The notes: generated by a model from the letters alone, not told the origin. Counted from the stretch's first letter, positions 1-9,482 are shown. The stretch is 64,000 bases of DNA from SCTD01 sp963784675 (GCA_963784675.1 CAWASE010000023.1:124001-188000); one strand, 5' to 3'. Made by a program: numbers and translations.

Positions 1-208
1 GCGCTGCCCCCACCCAGCTGATCTTCGGGTGCGGCGAGAAGCCGGCGCTGTAGGCCATCGGCACCTGGGCCCGGCGCAGCGCCCGTTCGAACGCCCGCGC
101 GATGTCGCGGTGGCTGGTGAAGCGCAGCCGCCCCCGCTTGGTGTAGCGCAGCCGCAGCTTCTGGACGGGCGGGGGCGGCGGCGGACCGTCCGGCGTCTTG
201 CGCGCCAC
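1..208 (-). CDS. TIGR03936 family radical-SAM-associated protein (DUF2344), 5' part only
   Basis: This is the N-terminal 69 codons of a gene that runs off the left edge. The GTG start lies directly after the stop codon of the upstream radical SAM gene, with no gap. After a short proline-rich leader the protein reads KLRLRYTKRGRLRFTSHRD, then FERALRRAQVPMAYSAGFSPHPKIS, which is the conserved opening of DUF2344 proteins. In actinobacteria this family is nearly always encoded right after a TIGR03960 radical SAM protein and is thought to be its partner, perhaps in RNA modification. The exact reaction is not established. Confidence 0.85.
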   Translation of the reverse strand, partial: MARKTPDGPPPPPPVQKLRLRYTKRGRLRFTSHRDIARAFERALRRAQVPMAYSAGFSPHPKISWVGAA

Positions 209-2155
209 CTAGGCCGGGCCGACGGCGGCCAGCGGGTTCGCGACGACGGTCAGCGGCAGCAGCGTGCGGCCGGTGGGACCGATCTGGATGTCGGTGCCCA
301 TCTGCGGGCAGACGCCGCAGTCGAAGCACGGGATCCAGCGGCAGTCGTCCAGGTCCTGCTCGGCCAGCGCGTCCTGCCAGTCCGACCAGAGCCACTCCTT
401 GTCCAGCCCGGAGTCCAGGTGGTCCCAGGGCAGGACCTCGTTCTCCTCGCGCTCGCGGGTGGTGTACCAACCGACGTCGATGCCGACCTGCTCGGCAGCG
501 CCCATCCAGCGGTCGTAGGAGAAGTGCTCGCTCCAACCGTCGAACTTCCCACCGTCGCGCCACACCTGTTCCAGCACCGCGCCGATGCGGCGGTCCCCTC
601 GGCTGAGCAGGCCTTCGACGATGCCGGGCTTGCCGTCGTGGTAGCGGTACCCGATGGCCTTGGCGGTGCTGCGGTCGTCGTTGATGGCGTTGCGGAGCAG
701 CTTCAGGCGGCGGTCGGTGCTCTCGTGGTCGAGCTGGCCGGCCCACTGGAAGGGCGTGTGCGCCTTGGGCACGAAACCGCCGATGCTCACCGTGCACCGC
801 ACGTCGCGCGTGCCCGTGACCGAACGGCCGGCGCGGATGACGTCGCGCGCCATCTCGGCGATCTCGAGCACGTCCTCGTCGGTCTCGGTCGGCAGGCCGA
901 CCATGAAGTACAGCTTCACCTGACGCCAGCCGGCGGAGTAGGCGGCGGTCACCGTGTCGACGAGGTCCTGCTTGCTCACCATCTTGTTGATGACGTTGCG
1001 CAGCCGCTCGCTGCCGCCTTCGGGGGCGAAGGTGAGCCCGGAGCGTCGCCCGTTGCGCGACAGCTCCTGCGCGAGGTCGATGTTGAAGGCGTCGACGCGG
1101 GTGCTCGGCAGGCTGAGGGAGGTCTGGGTGCCCTCGTAGCGGTCGGCCAGGCCCTTGGCGACCTCGGCGATCTCGGAGTGGTCGGCGCTGGACAGGCTCA
1201 GCAGGCCGACCTCCTCGTAGCCGGTCGCGGCCAGCCCGGCCTGCACCATCTCGCCGATGCCGGTCAGGCTGCGCTCGCGCACCGGCCGGGTGATCATGCC
1301 CGCCTGGCAGAACCGGCAGCCGCGGGTGCAACCCCGGAAGATCTCCACGCTCATCCGCTCGTGCACCGTCTCGGCCAGCGGAACGAGCGGCTGCTTGGGA
1401 TAGGGCCACTCGTCCAGATCCATGACCGTGCGCTTGTGCACGCGGAACGGCACGTCCGGGCGGTTCGGGGCGACCCGCTCGATGCGTCCGTCAGGCAGGT
1501 ACGCGACGTCGTAGAAGCGCGGGACGTAGACGCCGCCCGAGCGGGCCAGCCGCAGCAGCGTCTCCTCTCGGTCGACGCCGTCGATCTTGGCCTGCCGCAG
1601 GACGGCGGTCATCTCCAGCACAGCCTGCTCGCCGTCGCCCAGCACGGCCGCGTCGATGAAGTCGGCGATCGGCTCGGGGTTGAAGGCGGCATGGCCACCG
1701 GCCAGGACGATCGGGTGGCGGGCGTCGCGGTCCTTCGCGTGCAGCGGGATGCCGGCGAGGTCGAGCGCCTCCAGCATGTTCGTGTAGCCGAGCTCGGTGG
1801 AGAAACTGATCCCGAGCACGTCGAAGTCCCTGACCGGACGGTGCCCGTCGACGGTGAACTGCGGGATGCCTCGTTCGCGCATCTTGCCGGCGAGGTCCGG
1901 CCAGACGGCGTAGGTGCGCTCGGCGAGGGTCGCCGGCTGCTCGTTGAGCACCTCGTACAAGATCATCACGCCCTGGTTGGGCAACCCGACCTCGTAGGCG
2001 TCGGGGTACATCAGCGCCCAGCGGACCATGACGTCGTCGGGGCCGCCGTCCCAGTCCTTGACCTGCGAGTTCAGCTCGCCGCCGACGTACTGGATCGGCT
2101 TGGACACCGTGGGCAGCAGCGGCTCCAGCCGGGGGAACAGGCTCTCGACAGGCAT
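209..2155 (-). CDS. TIGR03960 family B12-binding-domain radical SAM protein
   Basis: A 648-residue radical SAM protein. An N-terminal cobalamin-binding-like region (about residues 30-200, with FDVLGISFSTELGYTNMLE and LAGGHAAFNPEPIADF) is followed by the SAM core. The 4Fe-4S ligands lie in FRGCTRGCRFCQAG near residue 274 (CxxxCxxC). The C-terminal part carries a Cys pair in FDCGVCPQMG. Length and motifs match the TIGR03960 family. It is translationally coupled to the DUF2344 gene, whose GTG start abuts this stop codon. Family membership is clear, but the substrate is unknown. Confidence 0.93.
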   Translation of the reverse strand: MPVESLFPRLEPLLPTVSKPIQYVGGELNSQVKDWDGGPDDVMVRWALMYPDAYEVGLPNQGVMILYEVLNEQPATLAERTYAVWPDLAGKMRERGIPQFTVDGHRPVRDFDVLGISFSTELGYTNMLEALDLAGIPLHAKDRDARHPIVLAGGHAAFNPEPIADFIDAAVLGDGEQAVLEMTAVLRQAKIDGVDREETLLRLARSGGVYVPRFYDVAYLPDGRIERVAPNRPDVPFRVHKRTVMDLDEWPYPKQPLVPLAETVHERMSVEIFRGCTRGCRFCQAGMITRPVRERSLTGIGEMVQAGLAATGYEEVGLLSLSSADHSEIAEVAKGLADRYEGTQTSLSLPSTRVDAFNIDLAQELSRNGRRSGLTFAPEGGSERLRNVINKMVSKQDLVDTVTAAYSAGWRQVKLYFMVGLPTETDEDVLEIAEMARDVIRAGRSVTGTRDVRCTVSIGGFVPKAHTPFQWAGQLDHESTDRRLKLLRNAINDDRSTAKAIGYRYHDGKPGIVEGLLSRGDRRIGAVLEQVWRDGGKFDGWSEHFSYDRWMGAAEQVGIDVGWYTTREREENEVLPWDHLDSGLDKEWLWSDWQDALAEQDLDDCRWIPCFDCGVCPQMGTDIQIGPTGRTLLPLTVVANPLAAVGPA

Positions 2156-2265
2156 GGGGCAAGGCTACGTGCGCACGCAGGGGCGGGCAGCGCGGACGGT
2201 GGCGCAGTGCCCGGACTGCCGCTGCTGGACCCGTCCGGCGGGTCGCAGCAGCAGCGGCACGTGGG

Positions 2266-2670
2266 CTACAGCTCGGGGAAGAAGATCCCGATCTCGCGAG
2301 CGGCCGACTCCGGCGAGTCCGAGCCGTGGACGAGGTTCTCGCCGATCTCCAGGGCGTAGTCGCCGCGGATCGAACCCGGCGTGGCCTCGACGGGGTTCGT
2401 GACGCCCATCAGGCGACGGGTGCCCGCGACGGCGTTCGGTCCCTCGACGACCAGCGCCACCAGCGGTCCACCGGTGATGAACTCGACGAGCTCGCCGAAG
2501 AAGGGCCGCTCCTTGTGCTCGCCGTAGTGCTCCTCGGCGGTCGCGCGGTCCAGCGTGCGGAGCTCCATCGCGACCAGGCCCAGGCCCTTGCGCTCCAGCC
2601 GCGCGAGGACCTCGCCGGCGAGGCCACGGCGGACGCCGTCAGGCTTGACGAGGACGAGGGTGCGCTGCAC
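2266..2670 (-). CDS. ndk: nucleoside diphosphate kinase
   Basis: A 134-residue nucleoside diphosphate kinase, which transfers the gamma phosphate of ATP to NDPs through a phospho-histidine in the cytosol. It opens with TLVLVKPDGVRRGL (Lys9 contacts phosphate), and the catalytic histidine is His115 in NLVHGSDS. Length is normal for bacterial Ndk and no residue of the active site is missing. It follows folC on the same strand after about 80 bp, the usual actinobacterial arrangement valS-folC-ndk. Confidence 0.98.
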   Translation of the reverse strand: MQRTLVLVKPDGVRRGLAGEVLARLERKGLGLVAMELRTLDRATAEEHYGEHKERPFFGELVEFITGGPLVALVVEGPNAVAGTRRLMGVTNPVEATPGSIRGDYALEIGENLVHGSDSPESAAREIGIFFPEL

Positions 2671-2749
2671 GGGGTTCTCCTAGAGGCTTCGGGGGTGGTC
2701 ACGCAGGCCGTGACGCGCGGGGAAGGCTACCGGGGGCACGCGGCCTCGC

Positions 2750-4075
2750 TCAGCCGCGGCGCAGCAGGGTGCGGGCCTCGCCGACCGTCACCACCGAGCC
2801 GGTGACCAGCACCCCCGCTCCCCCGTAGGCCGACTCCTCGTCGGCCATCGCGACCGCGGTCGAGAGCGCGTCGTCCAGCGTGTCCTCCAGCCGGACGCGG
2901 TCCTCGCCGAAGACGTCCAGCGCGAGGTCGTGCAGGTGCTCCACGGGCATCGCGCGCGGCGAACCGTTCTGCGTCACGACGATCGACGCGACAGCCGGCT
3001 CCAGCACCTCCAGCATCGCGAGCGCGTCCTTGTCCCCCAGCACCGCGACGACGGCGACGAGGTGCGTGAAGGCGAACGCGTCGGTGAGCGAGGCGACGGT
3101 GGCCGCCATGCCGTGGGCGTTGTGGGCGGCGTCGAGCAGCACCGTAGGACTGGTCCGGACGACCTCCAGCCGCCCGGGCGAGGCGGTGCGCGCGAACCCC
3201 TCGCGAACCAGGTCGGCGTCGAGCATGCCCTTGTCGCCGCCGCCGAGGAAGGCCTCGACGGCCGCGAGCGCGGCGGCGGCGTTGGCCGCCTGGTGGGCGC
3301 CGTGCAGCGGCAGATAGATGTCGTCGTAGCGACCGGACAGCCCCTGCAGCGAGAGCAGCTGACCCCCCACGGCGGTGGCTCGGGCCGCGACACCGAACTC
3401 GAGCCCCTCGCGGGCGACGGTGGCGCCCGTCTCGGCGCAGCGGCGCAGCAGCACCTCGGCCGCCTCCGGCTGCTGCTGGGCGAGGATCACCGTCGCCCCC
3501 GGATGGATGATGCCGGACTTCTCGCCCGCGATCTCGGCCAGCGTCGTGCCCAGCAGCGGCACGTGGTCGAGCCCCACCGGCAGCACGACGGCTGTCGAGG
3601 CCTGGACGACGTTGGTCGCGTCCCAGGCGCCGCCCAGCCCGACCTCCAGCACGGCGACGTCGACCGGCGCGTCGGCGAAGGCGGCGAAGGCCATGCCCGT
3701 GAGCAGCTCGAAGAAGGTGGTGCGGTGCGGCCCGCGGGCGTCGACGAGCTCGACGAACGGGGTGATCTCGTCGAAGACCTCGACGAAGCGCTCCTCGGTC
3801 AGCGGCTGGCCGTCGATGGTGATGCGCTCGGTGACCGAGTCCAGGTGCGGGCTGGTGTAGCGCCCGGGGCGCAGGCCGAACCCCTGCAGCAGCGCGTCGA
3901 TCATGCGGGCGGTGCTGCTCTTGCCGTTGGTACCGGTGAGGTGGATCGAGGGGTAGGCCTTCTGCGGGTCGCCCAGCAGCTCGGTCAGCAGCCGGATCCG
4001 GTCCAGGTCGGGGACCATCGCGTCCTCGGCCGGATAGCGGCTGGCGAGCTCGGCCAGCACGCGCTGGAGCGTCAC
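2750..4075 (-). CDS. folC: bifunctional folylpolyglutamate synthase / dihydrofolate synthase
   Basis: This Mur-ligase-fold enzyme adds glutamate to dihydropteroate and to folates using ATP. The P-loop HLTGTNGKSS is at residues 45-54 and a conserved DAAHNAHG motif lies near residue 320. The GTG start at 4075 overlaps the valS stop by 4 bp (GTGA). The protein, 441 residues from this start, has the usual FolC length. The open frame extends far upstream inside valS, but that part is only a shadow of valS. Co-translation with valS is likely. Confidence 0.96.
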   Translation of the reverse strand: MTLQRVLAELASRYPAEDAMVPDLDRIRLLTELLGDPQKAYPSIHLTGTNGKSSTARMIDALLQGFGLRPGRYTSPHLDSVTERITIDGQPLTEERFVEVFDEITPFVELVDARGPHRTTFFELLTGMAFAAFADAPVDVAVLEVGLGGAWDATNVVQASTAVVLPVGLDHVPLLGTTLAEIAGEKSGIIHPGATVILAQQQPEAAEVLLRRCAETGATVAREGLEFGVAARATAVGGQLLSLQGLSGRYDDIYLPLHGAHQAANAAAALAAVEAFLGGGDKGMLDADLVREGFARTASPGRLEVVRTSPTVLLDAAHNAHGMAATVASLTDAFAFTHLVAVVAVLGDKDALAMLEVLEPAVASIVVTQNGSPRAMPVEHLHDLALDVFGEDRVRLEDTLDDALSTAVAMADEESAYGGAGVLVTGSVVTVGEARTLLRRG

Positions 4076-6666
4076 GTCCGGGCGACCTTGGGGGGCGCCT
4101 CGCCGAGCACCGTCGCGACGGCGAACGCACCGTCGGCCCGCTCGACGCCCTGCACGACGCCTGCGTTGCGCAGGTCGGCCTCCACCGCGTCGAACAGCGC
4201 CTGCGTGGTCGTCGGCGCCGTCAGGGTCAACGTCGTGACGGGCGTGCGCATCGACACCTTCGCCTCGCTCTTGGACCGGCGCACCACCTGCAGCACCTGC
4301 GACGCCACCTCCAGGCAGTCCGGGGTGACGGCGTCGACAGCAGCCTGCTCGTGCAGCGCGGCGGCGTCCGGCCACGGCGCGCGGTGCACCGAGCCGTCCT
4401 GCCACCACGACCAGACCTCCTCGGTCGCGAACGGCAGGAACGGCGCGAACAGCCGCAGCATCGTGTCCAGCGCGATCCGCAGGGTGCGGCAGGCGCTCGC
4501 CGTCTGCTCGGGCGTCTCTCCGCCCTCGCCGTAGGCCCGACCCTTCACCAGCTCGATGTAGTCGTCGCAGAACAGCCAGAAGAAGCTCTCGGTGCGCTCC
4601 AGCGCGCGGGCGTAGTCGAAGCCGTCGAACGCCCTGGTCGCCTCGTCGACGACGACCGCGAGCCGCGCCAGCAGGGCCCGGTCGACCGCCTCGCTCACCG
4701 GGCCCGGCGCGGCCTGTGGGAAGCCGAGGGCGAACTTGCTGGCGTTGAGCAGCTTGACGGCCAGCCGCCGCCCGACCTTCATCTGCCCCTCGTCCAGCGC
4801 GGTGTCCGTGCCGGGACGGGCGGCGCAGGCCCAGTAGCGGACGGCGTCGCTGCCGTGGGTCTGGAGCACGTCGGTGGGCGTGACGACGTTGCCCTTGGAC
4901 TTGCTCATCTTCTTGCGGTCCGGGTCCAGGATCCAGCCGTTGATGGACGTGTCCGACCACGGCAGCTCACCGTGCTCCAGGTGGGCGCGCACCACGGTGG
5001 AGAACAGCCAGGTGCGGATGATCTCCGGGCCCTGCGGCCGCAGGTCCATCGGGAAGGTGCGGGCGAACAGGTCGGGGTCGTCCGCCCAGCCGCAGGCGAT
5101 CTGCGGTGTCAGCGACGAGGTCGCCCAGGTGTCCATGATGTCAGGATCACCCACGAATCCCCCTGGCACGCCGCGCTGCTCAGCGGTGAAGCCGGGTGGC
5201 ACGTCCGAGGACGGGTCGACGGGCAGGCTCGCCTCGGCGGGCACGATCGGACGCGTGTAGTCGACCGAGCCGGCCTCGCTCACCGGGTACCAGAGCGGGA
5301 ACGGCACCCCGAAGAAGCGCTGCCGGCTGATCAGCCAGTCGCCGTTCAGGCCCTCGACCCACGAGTCGTAGCGTGACTGCATCCACGCCGGGTGCCAGTC
5401 CAGGGCCGCGCCGCGCGAGAGCAGCTCTCCGCGCAGGTCGACGTCCCGGCCGCCGTTGCGCAGGTACCACTGCCGGCTGGTGACGACCTCCAGCGGCCGG
5501 TCGCCCTTCTCGTAGAACTTCACCGGGTGCGTGATCGGCCGCGGCTCGCCGTCGAGCTCGTCCGCCTCGCGCAGCAGCTCGACGATCCGCACCTGCGCCT
5601 GCTTGACGGTCTTGCCGGCCAGCTCTGCGTAGGCCGCGAGGCCGGCGTCAGAGGTGATCCCGTCGGGGGCGTCAGCGCGCAGCCGGCCGTTGCGCTCCAG
5701 GATGTTGCGCACCGGTAGGTCCAGCTCGCGCCACCAGGTGACGTCGGTGGTGTCGCCGAAGGTGCAGATCATCGCGATGCCGGAGCCCTTGTCCGGCACT
5801 GCCAGCTCGTGCGCGTGCACCGGCACCTCGACGCCGAACAGCGGGCTGGTCACGGTCGTGCCGAACAGCGGCTGGTAGCGCTCGTCGTCGGGGTGCGCGA
5901 CCAGGGCCACGCAGGCCGGCAGCAGCTCGGGGCGGGTCGTCTCGATGAACACCTTCGCGCCGTCGACGGTGCTGGTGAACGGGTAGCGGTGGTAGGCGCC
6001 GGGCTGCTCGCGGTCCTCGAGCTCGGCCTGCGCCACCGCAGTCTGGAACGTGACGTCCCACAGCGTCGGCGCCTCGGTGGCGTAGGCCTCACCACGCGCC
6101 AGGTTGCGCAGGAACATCCGCTGGCTGGTGCGCTGGCTCGGCTTGCCGATGGTGGCGTAGGTCAGCGCCCAGTCGACGCTCAGCCCGACGCGGCGCCAGA
6201 CGTCCTCGAACACCTTCTCGTCGGCCCCCGTGAGCTCCAGGCACAGCTCGACGAAGTTGGGCCGCGAGCACGACACCCGCGTCTTGGCGTCGACCTTCTC
6301 CGGCGGTGTGAAGGCCGGGTCGTAGGTCAGTGACGGGTCGCAGCGCACGCCGTAGTGGTTCTCGACCCGCCGTTCGGTCGGCAGCCCGTTGTCGTCCCAG
6401 CCCATCGGATAGAAGACGGCCTTGCCGCGCATGCGCTGGTAGCGGGCGAGGCTGTCGGTCTGGACGTAGCCGAACACCGATCCCATGTGCAGGCTGCCGG
6501 AGACGGTCGGCGGCGGGGTGTCGATGCTGAACACCTGCGCGCGCTCGGCCGTGCGGTCGAAGGCGTAGGTGCCCTGCGCGGTCCAGGCCTGGTCCCAGCG
6601 CTGCTCCAGACCCTCCAGGGTGGGCTTGTCGGGCATGCGGGCAGGTGCAGGGCTGGCATCGGTCAC
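4072..6666 (-). CDS. valS: valine--tRNA ligase, archaeal-like subtype
   Basis: An 864-residue class I aminoacyl-tRNA synthetase. The HIGH-type signature appears as HMGS at residues 60-63, in PPPTVSGSLHMGSVFG. The KMSKS loop reads KKMSKSKGN near residue 587. The core reads PMGWDDNGLPTERRVENHYG, unlike the usual bacterial ValRS core, where TDHAGI follows a GT pair. This resembles the archaeal-type ValRS subgroup that some actinobacteria carry. I chose GTG 6666, which gives VTDASPAPARMPDKPTLEGL. An ATG at 6714 would lengthen the protein but would overlap the divergent gene's start. Confidence 0.95.
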   Translation of the reverse strand: MTDASPAPARMPDKPTLEGLEQRWDQAWTAQGTYAFDRTAERAQVFSIDTPPPTVSGSLHMGSVFGYVQTDSLARYQRMRGKAVFYPMGWDDNGLPTERRVENHYGVRCDPSLTYDPAFTPPEKVDAKTRVSCSRPNFVELCLELTGADEKVFEDVWRRVGLSVDWALTYATIGKPSQRTSQRMFLRNLARGEAYATEAPTLWDVTFQTAVAQAELEDREQPGAYHRYPFTSTVDGAKVFIETTRPELLPACVALVAHPDDERYQPLFGTTVTSPLFGVEVPVHAHELAVPDKGSGIAMICTFGDTTDVTWWRELDLPVRNILERNGRLRADAPDGITSDAGLAAYAELAGKTVKQAQVRIVELLREADELDGEPRPITHPVKFYEKGDRPLEVVTSRQWYLRNGGRDVDLRGELLSRGAALDWHPAWMQSRYDSWVEGLNGDWLISRQRFFGVPFPLWYPVSEAGSVDYTRPIVPAEASLPVDPSSDVPPGFTAEQRGVPGGFVGDPDIMDTWATSSLTPQIACGWADDPDLFARTFPMDLRPQGPEIIRTWLFSTVVRAHLEHGELPWSDTSINGWILDPDRKKMSKSKGNVVTPTDVLQTHGSDAVRYWACAARPGTDTALDEGQMKVGRRLAVKLLNASKFALGFPQAAPGPVSEAVDRALLARLAVVVDEATRAFDGFDYARALERTESFFWLFCDDYIELVKGRAYGEGGETPEQTASACRTLRIALDTMLRLFAPFLPFATEEVWSWWQDGSVHRAPWPDAAALHEQAAVDAVTPDCLEVASQVLQVVRRSKSEAKVSMRTPVTTLTLTAPTTTQALFDAVEADLRNAGVVQGVERADGAFAVATVLGEAPPKVART

Positions 6667-6712
6667 ACCCCGCAGTCTAGGGAGCGGCCTGCTGCCGGTT
6701 AGGTTCGCGGAC

Positions 6713-7543
6713 ATGCCCGCACCGCCGCTCCCCGCCCCTACGAGCAGCGAGCTCGCGCTGACCGACTCCTGGGCCTACGGACGCGGCGTGCTGCACGGCG
6801 GCTGGCTGCTGGAGACCCTGACGACCGCGGCGCTGCAGCACACCGGGCACCCGCACCCGCTCGCGGTGAGTGCCCACTATCTGTCCTCGCCGCGGATCGG
6901 CCCCGCCACGCTGCGGTGCGAGCCGCTGCGCGAGGGCCGCACCGTCGGCACCGTCCATGCCCGCCTGAGTCAGCAGGACCGGGTCAAGCTGGACGTGACC
7001 GTCACCGCCGGGACCCTGCCGCCGCCCGACAGCGAGCCCTACCGCACCGACGCCCGCCCGCCGGTGCTGCCACCGCCCGAGCAGTGCCCGCGCACCGAGG
7101 CCCACGAGGGCACCCCCCGCAACGGCATCACCGAGAACCTGGAGATCCGGCTGGACCCGGCCACCGCCTCCTGGATGAGCGGCACCTTCGGCGGCAGCAT
7201 GTCCGTCGGCGGCTGGGTGCGTTCGGCGACCGGTCGGGCCGTCGACCCGCTGCTGCTGCTGGCGGTGTGCGACGCGCTGCCGCCCGTCACGCTCGACCTG
7301 GGCATCGGCGGCTGGGTCCCGACCGTCGAGCTCACCGCCTACCTGCGCTGCGTCCCCGCCGACGGGTGGCTGGCCGTGGTCCAGCGCTCGCGGCTGCTGC
7401 ACGGCGGCTTCCTGGAGGAGGACTGCGACGTCTGGGACTCCGCCGGCCGGCTCGTCCTGCAGGCGCGCCAGCTCGCGGTCTACCGGGAGCCCGGACGCAC
7501 CACGCAGGACCTGTCCCGCGACGCCGCGCCCGAGCCGTCATGA
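6713..7543 (+). CDS. acyl-CoA thioesterase-like double-hotdog protein, copy 1
   Basis: A 276-residue protein with the layout of TesB-like thioesterases of the 4HBT_3 type. The first hotdog half (residues 10-110) contains GRGVLHGGWLLETL and LAVSAHYLSSPRIGPA. The second half has LDLGIGGWVPTVELTAYLR and ends with EEDCDVWDSAGRLVLQARQLA. The substrate is not predictable, but hydrolysis of a CoA thioester is the family's usual role. It is divergent from valS and overlaps the next gene by 4 bp (ATGA). That next gene is a clear paralogue. Confidence 0.85.
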   Translation: MPAPPLPAPTSSELALTDSWAYGRGVLHGGWLLETLTTAALQHTGHPHPLAVSAHYLSSPRIGPATLRCEPLREGRTVGTVHARLSQQDRVKLDVTVTAGTLPPPDSEPYRTDARPPVLPPPEQCPRTEAHEGTPRNGITENLEIRLDPATASWMSGTFGGSMSVGGWVRSATGRAVDPLLLLAVCDALPPVTLDLGIGGWVPTVELTAYLRCVPADGWLAVVQRSRLLHGGFLEEDCDVWDSAGRLVLQARQLAVYREPGRTTQDLSRDAAPEPS

Positions 7544-8289
7544 CCATGCTGGACCTCGACCCGGGCTGGGCCGTCGACGGCAAGCCGCACGGGGGGTACC
7601 TGCTGCGGGAGGCGGTGGCGGCCGCGCTGGACGCCGAGCACCCGCACCCGCTGTCGGTCAGCGCGCACTTCGTCTCCTCCCCGGATGCCGGCCCGGCCGA
7701 GATCGCGGTGGCGCGGGTGCGCACGGGGCGCCGTGTCGCGCAGTCGCGGGTCTCGCTCGCGCAGCAGGGCGCCTCGCGGGTCGAGGTGCTGCTGTCGGCC
7801 GGCTCGCTGGGCGAGGACGCGCCCTACTGGACCGACGGCGGCCGCCCGCCGGTGCTGCCGCCGGTGGCGGACTGCCCGCGCACCCCGTCGGTGACCCCGA
7901 TGGGTACGACGGTGGGCTACTTCGACCACGTAGACCTGCGGCTGGACCCGTCCACGGCGCAGTGGGCCGCCGGCCGGCCGGCAGGCAACGCGGTCGTGCA
8001 GGGCTGGGTGCGACGCGACGACGCTGCCGACGCCTCGCCGCTGGACCTGCTGGTGTTCGCCGATGCGATGCCGCCGGTGACCTTCGACCTCGGCATCTTC
8101 GGCTGGGTGCCGACGCTGGAGCTGACGGTGCACCTGCGCGGCCTGCCGGCTCCTGGCTGGTTGAGCATGGTCCAGCGGGCCAGGCTGCTGCGCGACGGCT
8201 GGCTGGACGAGGAGTGCGAGATCTGGGACTCCGCCGGTCAGCTGGTGGCGCAGGCTCGGCAGCTCGCGGGCTACCGGCTGCCCGGCTGA
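7540..8289 (+). CDS. acyl-CoA thioesterase-like double-hotdog protein, copy 2
   Basis: A 249-residue paralogue of the preceding gene, aligning over nearly its whole length: PHGGYLLREAV, PLSVSAHFVSSPDAGPAE, FDLGIFGWVPTLELTVHLR and EECEIWDSAGQLVAQARQLAGY all have counterparts in copy 1. The ATG at 7540 overlaps the upstream stop (ATGA), so the pair is co-translated. TesB-family enzymes contain two fused hotdog folds, and each copy here seems complete. The pair could form a heteromer or have divided substrates; this is inference from the duplication. Confidence 0.85.
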   Translation: MTMLDLDPGWAVDGKPHGGYLLREAVAAALDAEHPHPLSVSAHFVSSPDAGPAEIAVARVRTGRRVAQSRVSLAQQGASRVEVLLSAGSLGEDAPYWTDGGRPPVLPPVADCPRTPSVTPMGTTVGYFDHVDLRLDPSTAQWAAGRPAGNAVVQGWVRRDDAADASPLDLLVFADAMPPVTFDLGIFGWVPTLELTVHLRGLPAPGWLSMVQRARLLRDGWLDEECEIWDSAGQLVAQARQLAGYRLPG

Positions 8290-8302
8290 CCGGACCCGGC
8301 GC

Positions 8303-9481
8303 TCACAACCCGAACGCGGTGCGCAGGGAGGTCGCGGACGCCGCCCTGCCCGGCGCCGGCGCCCCGGCAACCTCAGCCAGGGCCCGCGTCAGCGAGTAGT
8401 GCGTCAAAGCGGTGCCGACGCTGCGACCGCGGACGCGCGGGGACACGACCGTGGTGAGCACCCGGTTGCCGTCGCGGCGGTCGTCCTCGTCGAAGGCGAC
8501 GACGACGGTCAGCCGGCCGGCCCGGAAGTCGGGGCCCGCCAGGATCGGCGTCATCCACCCCTTCAGCCAGTTGTCGGCGACGGCCAGGGAGCAGTCGTGC
8601 CCGTCGTTGCAGATGTCCGGGACTAGCATGCCGACGTTCGGCAGGCGCCCGGCGGCGACGTCCTCGCGCAGCGCCCCCGCCGCGGGGGTGCCCGAGGGGA
8701 CGTCGAAGCGACGACAGTTCGCCCGCGACGTCGCGTCGCTGAAGTACGTCCACGGGTTGTGCTTGACGGCGTACCGCGAGGTTGCGCGCTGACCGCACGC
8801 GCCCGGCATGGCTTCGGCGTAGGTCTTGGCGGTGCGGCCGTGCGACAGCGCGAGGTCGAAGACGCTGGGCCCCCGCAGCGGGTGCGCGGACGGCCCGGCG
8901 TCGTCGGTGACCCCGTAGGTCGAGCCGCCGGCCATCGCCAGGTAGTTCGGCAGGGACGGGTGGGCGACCGCCTGGTAGGCGGTCGTGGAGCCGTAGTCAC
9001 GGCCGAGGGACGCGAGATACGGCATGCCGGCGGCGACCTGCCGGGTGCTGTGGTTCTCCATCACCACGACGAGGATCTTCGCGTCGCCGACCGGTCCCGT
9101 CGCCGCGGCGGCCGACGGCGCCGACGCGGCGCGCGGGCCCGGACGCCGAGCGCGGGCGAGCGGACCCAGCCCGTGGACCGAAGAGGCGGCTGCGAGCGCT
9201 GTCTGCTGCGGCAGCGGTGAGCCCTGGAGGCCGGCCGCCGGCGCAGGGTCTCCGGACGGAGCGTCACCAGCCGGGGCCGCGACGGGCGGACCGGCCGACG
9301 GTCCGGTGGCCGCCGAGTCGACGACGCCACCGGTCAGCGGCTCCTGCGCGAGCGGGGAGGTGGTGGAGGTGCCGCCGCAGGCGGCGAGGGTGAGCAGCAG
9401 GGCCAGTCCGGCGACGCTGCGCTGCCTGCGAGCCCCCGGTGGCGCGCCGCTGCGGACCGGACGCGCCGTGCCTCGGCTCAT
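8303..9481 (-). CDS. lipoprotein phosphoesterase (phospholipase C / acid phosphatase superfamily)
   Basis: A 392-residue exported protein. The N terminus has basic residues, a hydrophobic stretch VAGLALLLTLA and a lipobox LAAC, so it is probably lipid-anchored outside the membrane. A Pro/Ala-rich linker of about 100 residues follows. The catalytic part begins at KILVVVMENHSTRQVAAG, the metal-binding ENHS signature of the PF04185 phosphoesterase family. It also has AHPSLPNYLAMAGG, a late VVVAFDEDDR and a histidine-bearing HYSLTRALAE segment. The substrate (phospholipid or phosphomonoester) cannot be told. Confidence 0.8.
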   Translation of the reverse strand: MSRGTARPVRSGAPPGARRQRSVAGLALLLTLAACGGTSTTSPLAQEPLTGGVVDSAATGPSAGPPVAAPAGDAPSGDPAPAAGLQGSPLPQQTALAAASSVHGLGPLARARRPGPRAASAPSAAAATGPVGDAKILVVVMENHSTRQVAAGMPYLASLGRDYGSTTAYQAVAHPSLPNYLAMAGGSTYGVTDDAGPSAHPLRGPSVFDLALSHGRTAKTYAEAMPGACGQRATSRYAVKHNPWTYFSDATSRANCRRFDVPSGTPAAGALREDVAAGRLPNVGMLVPDICNDGHDCSLAVADNWLKGWMTPILAGPDFRAGRLTVVVAFDEDDRRDGNRVLTTVVSPRVRGRSVGTALTHYSLTRALAEVAGAPAPGRAASATSLRTAFGL

Positions 9482-9482
9482 C

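Noticed and set aside
29..2359. Long open frame on the plus strand opposite the radical SAM gene
   Set aside because: It is a GC-rich shadow with Arg/Gly/Asp-heavy low-order composition. The minus-strand gene has full family motifs.
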